From the NCBI GenBank assembly GCA_910586275.1, contig CAJUIM010000026.1, positions 1 to 33,454 on the forward strand: DNA of 33,454 nucleotides, written 5' to 3'. The translations under genes and the position numbers were made by a program. The notes beneath the pieces were generated by a model, which searched no databases, was not told where the DNA came from, and worked only from the letters and a program-made list of their open reading frames with translations. This DNA is from an uncultured Lachnospiraceae bacterium. Lineage in GTDB: Bacteria > Bacillota > Clostridia > Lachnospirales > Lachnospiraceae. This document shows positions 30,769 through 33,454 of the stretch, in pieces; within the stretch, counting starts at the first letter, position 1; each line of letters opens with the position of its first letter.

Positions 30769-31440
30769 CTACAGGCATTTTACTTCCAAATAACCTAACA
30801 GCTGGTTCATGTCATAATGCTCCAGAATGCCTAAAGTAGGATCATAGAAGACTCCGTCATAATGCACTAAATAGTGACAGTAACGTCCCATTTTCTCCAT
30901 CATGATACAGCATTTCGGAAGAGTGGCTTCCTGACCTTCGGTATACATGATGATATCCGTATGGTCAATGCCGTAATAGTTCAGTGCAGAGATTACCTGT
31001 CCCATGGTGCCCTGCCACTGGCGGCAGTCCATGACGCTAATGACTTCCGCAATAGTCACCCCTGCCAGCATCGCTACACAGGTCTGCCCGCAAAGGCCGT
31101 CTTCCGGCTGAACGATAATATTTACGCCGTCAATGGTACGGATGGGGTTTTCGAAGCTGTAGGGGCTGTTCTGCCCGATTTTTATCACGCTGCCGGATAT
31201 ATGGAGCAGAATCTTATGTGCTTTCGAGATATCCATATGGGATATGTCTTCTTCGTTTAAATGAATTTTATAATTTCCTTTTTCTTCAGGAAGCAATTCA
31301 CAGGAGATAATCTTGTTGTCAAGCACAAGATCCCCTTGGATTACTTCTCTTTGCTTGCATACTTCCCATACATTGAAGGGGATGCGTATGGTGTGGACAC
31401 CATCCAGTTTTTCGATTTTACCGCTGAAAAAATACCTCAT
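30769..31440 (-). CDS. DUF1905 plus papain-like (C39-type) cysteine peptidase fusion
   Basis: This is a 223-residue protein with two parts. Residues 1-90 resemble DUF1905, a small beta-barrel domain (FSGKIEKLDGVHTIRIPFNV, then HKILLHISGSVIKIG). Residues 105-223 resemble a C39-like papain-fold peptidase: Q111 as possible oxyanion residue, GLCGQTCVAMLAG with C121 as nucleophile, HYLVHYDGVFYDP with H193 and D200. No signal peptide or ABC partner is seen, so it is not a bacteriocin exporter. AGGAGG precedes the ATG at 31440. Function is unknown, and the fusion is unusual to me. Confidence 0.7.
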   Translation of the reverse strand: MRYFFSGKIEKLDGVHTIRIPFNVWEVCKQREVIQGDLVLDNKIISCELLPEEKGNYKIHLNEEDISHMDISKAHKILLHISGSVIKIGQNSPYSFENPIRTIDGVNIIVQPEDGLCGQTCVAMLAGVTIAEVISVMDCRQWQGTMGQVISALNYYGIDHTDIIMYTEGQEATLPKCCIMMEKMGRYCHYLVHYDGVFYDPTLGILEHYDMNQLLGYLEVKCL

Positions 31441-31570
31441 CTTAAACCTCCTATTCTCGCATATGATAAAATAAACTTAACAGATTTTCTTTCATAAGGA
31501 AACAGTTTCGTGAAAAAAATATATAAAGTTTTTGAAAAAATTGATTTTTGTCAGCCGGATGGCGTACCGG

Positions 31571-31599
31571 TTTCCATTTTTTCTGATTTCTGCTATAAT
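31571..31599 (+). promoter_or_regulatory. Promoter of the ANT(6)-like gene
   Basis: TTTCCA (31571-31576) and a perfect TATAAT (31594-31599) are separated by 17 bases. The -35 is weak. Confidence 0.5.
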
Positions 31600-31637
31600 A
31601 ACTTTAACTGAAATACGGAGAACAGGGGGTGGCAGCG

Positions 31638-32543
31638 ATGCGGAACGAAAAGGAAATGATGGATCTCATATTGGGAGTTGCCGAGAAGGACGAACGGGTA
31701 CGCGGCGTGTATATGAACGGTTCCAGAACAAACAGCAATTCACGGAAGGATATCTTTCAGGATTATGATATTGTCTATGTAGTGTCGGAAACGGCTTCTT
31801 TTATTGAAGACGAGGGGTGGATCGATGTGTTTGGCAGGAGGCTGTACATGCAGATGCCGGAAAAAATGGACGGCATTAGGGGAATGGATACTGATTTTGC
31901 AAATTGCTACGGATATCTGATGCAGTTTGCGGACGGGAACCGCATTGACTTGCATGTCGTAACATTGCAGTATGCAGTCAGGGATATCCGTCATGACAGA
32001 CTCTGCAGGATATTGCTGGATAAGGATGGCAGTCTGCCGCAGATCCCGGAGCCTACGGATGCAGACCATTGGGTGAAAAAACCCTCCGGGGCGGAGTATT
32101 TCTGTTGCTGCAATGAATTCTGGTGGATGCAGAACAGCGTGGGGAAGGGCCTGTGGAGGAAAGAACTGCCTTATGCATTGGAAATGCTGAATTTATATAT
32201 AAGGCCGCAGCTGATAAAGATGCTATCCTGGTATGCCGGCATGCAGCAGGGTTTTTCCTGCAGTGTGGGCAAGGCGGGGAAATATCTGCGCCAATATGTA
32301 TCGGAAGAGGAATATGAAAGATTATTGCGTACTTATCCAAACGGTGACAGGGAGTGCATCTGGCGGGCTGTTTTTGAAATGTGCGGTTTTTTTGATGAGA
32401 CGGCGCGCAGGGTCGGGGAAAAATTGGGATATATTTATAATGAAGAAGAAGCGGAAGGGAGCCGTTTATTTTTGGACTATACTTATGGGCTTGCGGAGGA
32501 TGCGCAGGATATTCGGCTGGAGCAAGAGATGTATCCGCAATAG
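31638..32543 (+). CDS. Aminoglycoside 6-adenylyltransferase-like protein
   Basis: This is a 301-residue protein of the ANT(6)/AadE family, which transfers AMP to streptomycin. The nucleotidyltransferase signature MNGSRTNSN and DYDIVYVV (the two metal aspartates) is intact, and the C-terminal helical domain contains EFWWMQNSVGKGLWRKELPYA. Chromosomal members of this family in gut Clostridia are frequent and may not give resistance. The setting here shows no mobile genes and the base composition matches neighbours. ATG 31638 has AGGGGGTGG upstream; GTG at 31629 is inside that ribosome site. Confidence 0.85.
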   Translation: MRNEKEMMDLILGVAEKDERVRGVYMNGSRTNSNSRKDIFQDYDIVYVVSETASFIEDEGWIDVFGRRLYMQMPEKMDGIRGMDTDFANCYGYLMQFADGNRIDLHVVTLQYAVRDIRHDRLCRILLDKDGSLPQIPEPTDADHWVKKPSGAEYFCCCNEFWWMQNSVGKGLWRKELPYALEMLNLYIRPQLIKMLSWYAGMQQGFSCSVGKAGKYLRQYVSEEEYERLLRTYPNGDRECIWRAVFEMCGFFDETARRVGEKLGYIYNEEEAEGSRLFLDYTYGLAEDAQDIRLEQEMYPQ

Positions 32544-32605
32544 TGCATGCAATATGCTGAGGACAGCCGGCAGTACGTAAGGTGTACTAACAAACTCTGG
32601 AGAAA

Positions 32606-32634
32606 TTGCACAGACAATTCATATATAATATAGA
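32606..32634 (+). promoter_or_regulatory. Candidate promoter of the CarD-like gene
   Basis: TTGCAC (32606-32611) and TATAGA (32629-32634) are separated by 17 bases. It would leave a leader of about 165 bases; a second -10-like TATAAA at 32705-32710 has no good -35. The 264-base region between the genes (32544-32807) holds nothing else that I can name. Confidence 0.4.
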
Positions 32635-32807
32635 TAAAATCTAACAAAAATAAGAAAAATCTTAAAAAGTATTAGCAAACCTTCTTTTTTTGGGTTAAAC
32701 TGTATATAAAGGAATCTATTGGCTGATTTCTGTGAGGGCAGCAGAACCTACCGTTTTGTGTGCATCCGCGGAACTGTTGCGAAGAAGAAAGAAGGGATGT
32801 TGATGTT

Positions 32808-33320
32808 ATGTTTGAGATAGGCGATTTTATTGTATATGGAAATAACGGCATATGTGAAGTGAAAGACGTTACGACGATAAGCATGCAGAATGCTCCGAAG
32901 GACAGGCTATATTATCTTTTAAGCCCTCTTCACCGTAAAGAAAGCAAAATATTTACGCCGGTGGACAGCGGCAAGACCGTTATGCGGGCTGTCCTGACAA
33001 AGGAAGAGGCGAATGCGCTGATCGATGATATTCCTGAAATTGAGGAACTGTGGGTGAGCAATGATAAGCTTCGCGAGGAAAAATACAAAGAAACAATGCG
33101 CAGCTGCGATTGCAGGGATTGGATAAAAATAATGAAGGCGTTGTATCTGAGAAAGCAGGAGAGAATAGCTTTGGGTAAGAAAACGACTGCAATGGATGAC
33201 AGATATCTGCGTATGGCGGAAGATTATCTATTTTCCGAACTGTCTTTTGTCCTTGGTGTTCCGAGAGATGAAATGGAAGGGTATATAACAAGGCGTATGG
33301 CCACGGCGGACATGCATTAG
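32808..33320 (+). CDS. CarD family transcriptional regulator
   Basis: This is a 170-residue protein. The N-terminal 65 residues form the RNA-polymerase-interacting domain (IGDFIVYGNNGICEVKDV, then YYLLSPLHRKESKIFTPVD), shared with transcription-repair coupling factor. The rest is a helical DNA-contacting domain (MKALYLRKQERIALGKKTTAMDDRYLRMAEDYLFSEL in two parts). CarD/CdnL proteins stabilise open promoter complexes, often at rRNA genes. ATG 32808 has AAGGGATG about 11 bases upstream, a long spacing; an earlier GTG at 32760 lacks support. Confidence 0.9.
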   Translation: MFEIGDFIVYGNNGICEVKDVTTISMQNAPKDRLYYLLSPLHRKESKIFTPVDSGKTVMRAVLTKEEANALIDDIPEIEELWVSNDKLREEKYKETMRSCDCRDWIKIMKALYLRKQERIALGKKTTAMDDRYLRMAEDYLFSELSFVLGVPRDEMEGYITRRMATADMH

Positions 33321-33329
33321 TCGTTCTTC

Positions 33330-33370
33330 GATTCAGCCCGGCTAAACGGGGCGTTCGGCCGGGTTGAATC
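33330..33370 (+). terminator. Hairpin after the CarD-like gene
   Basis: GATTCAGCCCGGC (33330-33342) pairs with GCCGGGTTGAATC (33358-33370), a 13-bp stem with one G-T pair. No T-run follows directly, so the terminator role is likely but not certain. Confidence 0.55.
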
Positions 33371-33398
33371 ACATTAAAATCTGCGACTATAATTTTTA

Positions 33399-33449
33399 GG
33401 TAACAGTTCAGCCTGAATGTTGTGTTGAGAGGCGGACGCATGGGAGGGA
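33399..33449 (+). repeat. Edge repeat, copy 2
   Basis: This copy is 50/51 identical to the reverse complement of 1-51. It starts with GGTAACAGTTCAGCC after the CarD hairpin and continues to the window end, so its outer limit is unknown. Confidence 0.85.
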
Positions 33450-33454
33450 TTTTT

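Noticed and set aside
1..33454. Integrative element or prophage bounded by the edge repeats
   Set aside because: The content is core chromosomal genes in conserved order, and no integrase, transposase, replication or structural phage gene is present.

Overview
The window looks like an ordinary chromosomal stretch from a spore-forming, anaerobic Gram-positive bacterium, most likely Lachnospiraceae (Clostridia). This rests on the order yabP-yabQ-divIC-spoIIE-tilS-hpt-ftsH, a CotS-family coat gene, purine-rich Shine-Dalgarno sites, a short membrane-free SpoIIE, and the style of the FeoAB, BioY and CarD proteins. No phage, conjugation, IS or CRISPR genes were recognised.

Layout. 1-2560: a MarR/FabT-like regulator with a FabT-type operator in its own promoter and a long structured leader, then an M3 oligoendopeptidase. 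2573-4534: a convergent DUF885 predicted zinc peptidase whose last codons form a bidirectional terminator. 4709-9403: cca, a CotS-like spore gene, a membrane-anchored PEGA protein and mazG. 9540-16693: the conserved growth/sporulation cluster hup-rqcP-yabP-yabQ-divIC-spoIIE-tilS-hpt-ftsH, in which vegetative sigma-A promoters alternate with candidate sigma-E and Spo0A-type promoters. 16999-20351: a GH13 glycosidase, tRNA-Tyr, tRNA-Leu and a YitT transporter-like protein. 20575-21656 (minus): a DUF3990 (ADP-ribosyltransferase-fold) gene translationally coupled to an unknown partner, a toxin/antitoxin-like arrangement. 22174-24160 (minus): a FIST sensor plus a soluble chemoreceptor. 24354-28208: an Fe-S aldo/keto reductase with bioY, then feoA-feoB. 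28317-33320: a methyltransferase, TraX-like protein, zinc-ribbon membrane protein, DUF1905/C39-like protein (minus), ANT(6)-like nucleotidyltransferase and CarD-like regulator.

How it works together. The central cluster links translation and ribosome rescue (rqcP, tilS, cca), chromosome structure (hup), division (divIC), proteolysis (ftsH) and sporulation (yabP, yabQ, spoIIE, cotS-like). Promoter-like sequences suggest the sporulation genes are insulated from their vegetative neighbours by a terminator hairpin and by stage-specific promoters.

Most unusual observations: (1) a duplicated structured element (221-315 and 20436-20527) whose third hairpin shows compensatory changes between copies; (2) the DUF3990 two-gene module with a structured leader; (3) a 51-bp repeat, 50/51 identical, in inverted orientation at the two window edges; (4) a hairpin before yabP that looks like both a terminator and a Shine-Dalgarno trap, with a sigma-E-like promoter placed so that its own transcript escapes the hairpin; (5) a spoIIE promoter with a 21-bp spacer, as in Bacillus. 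All functional statements are from reading the sequence; no searches were run.
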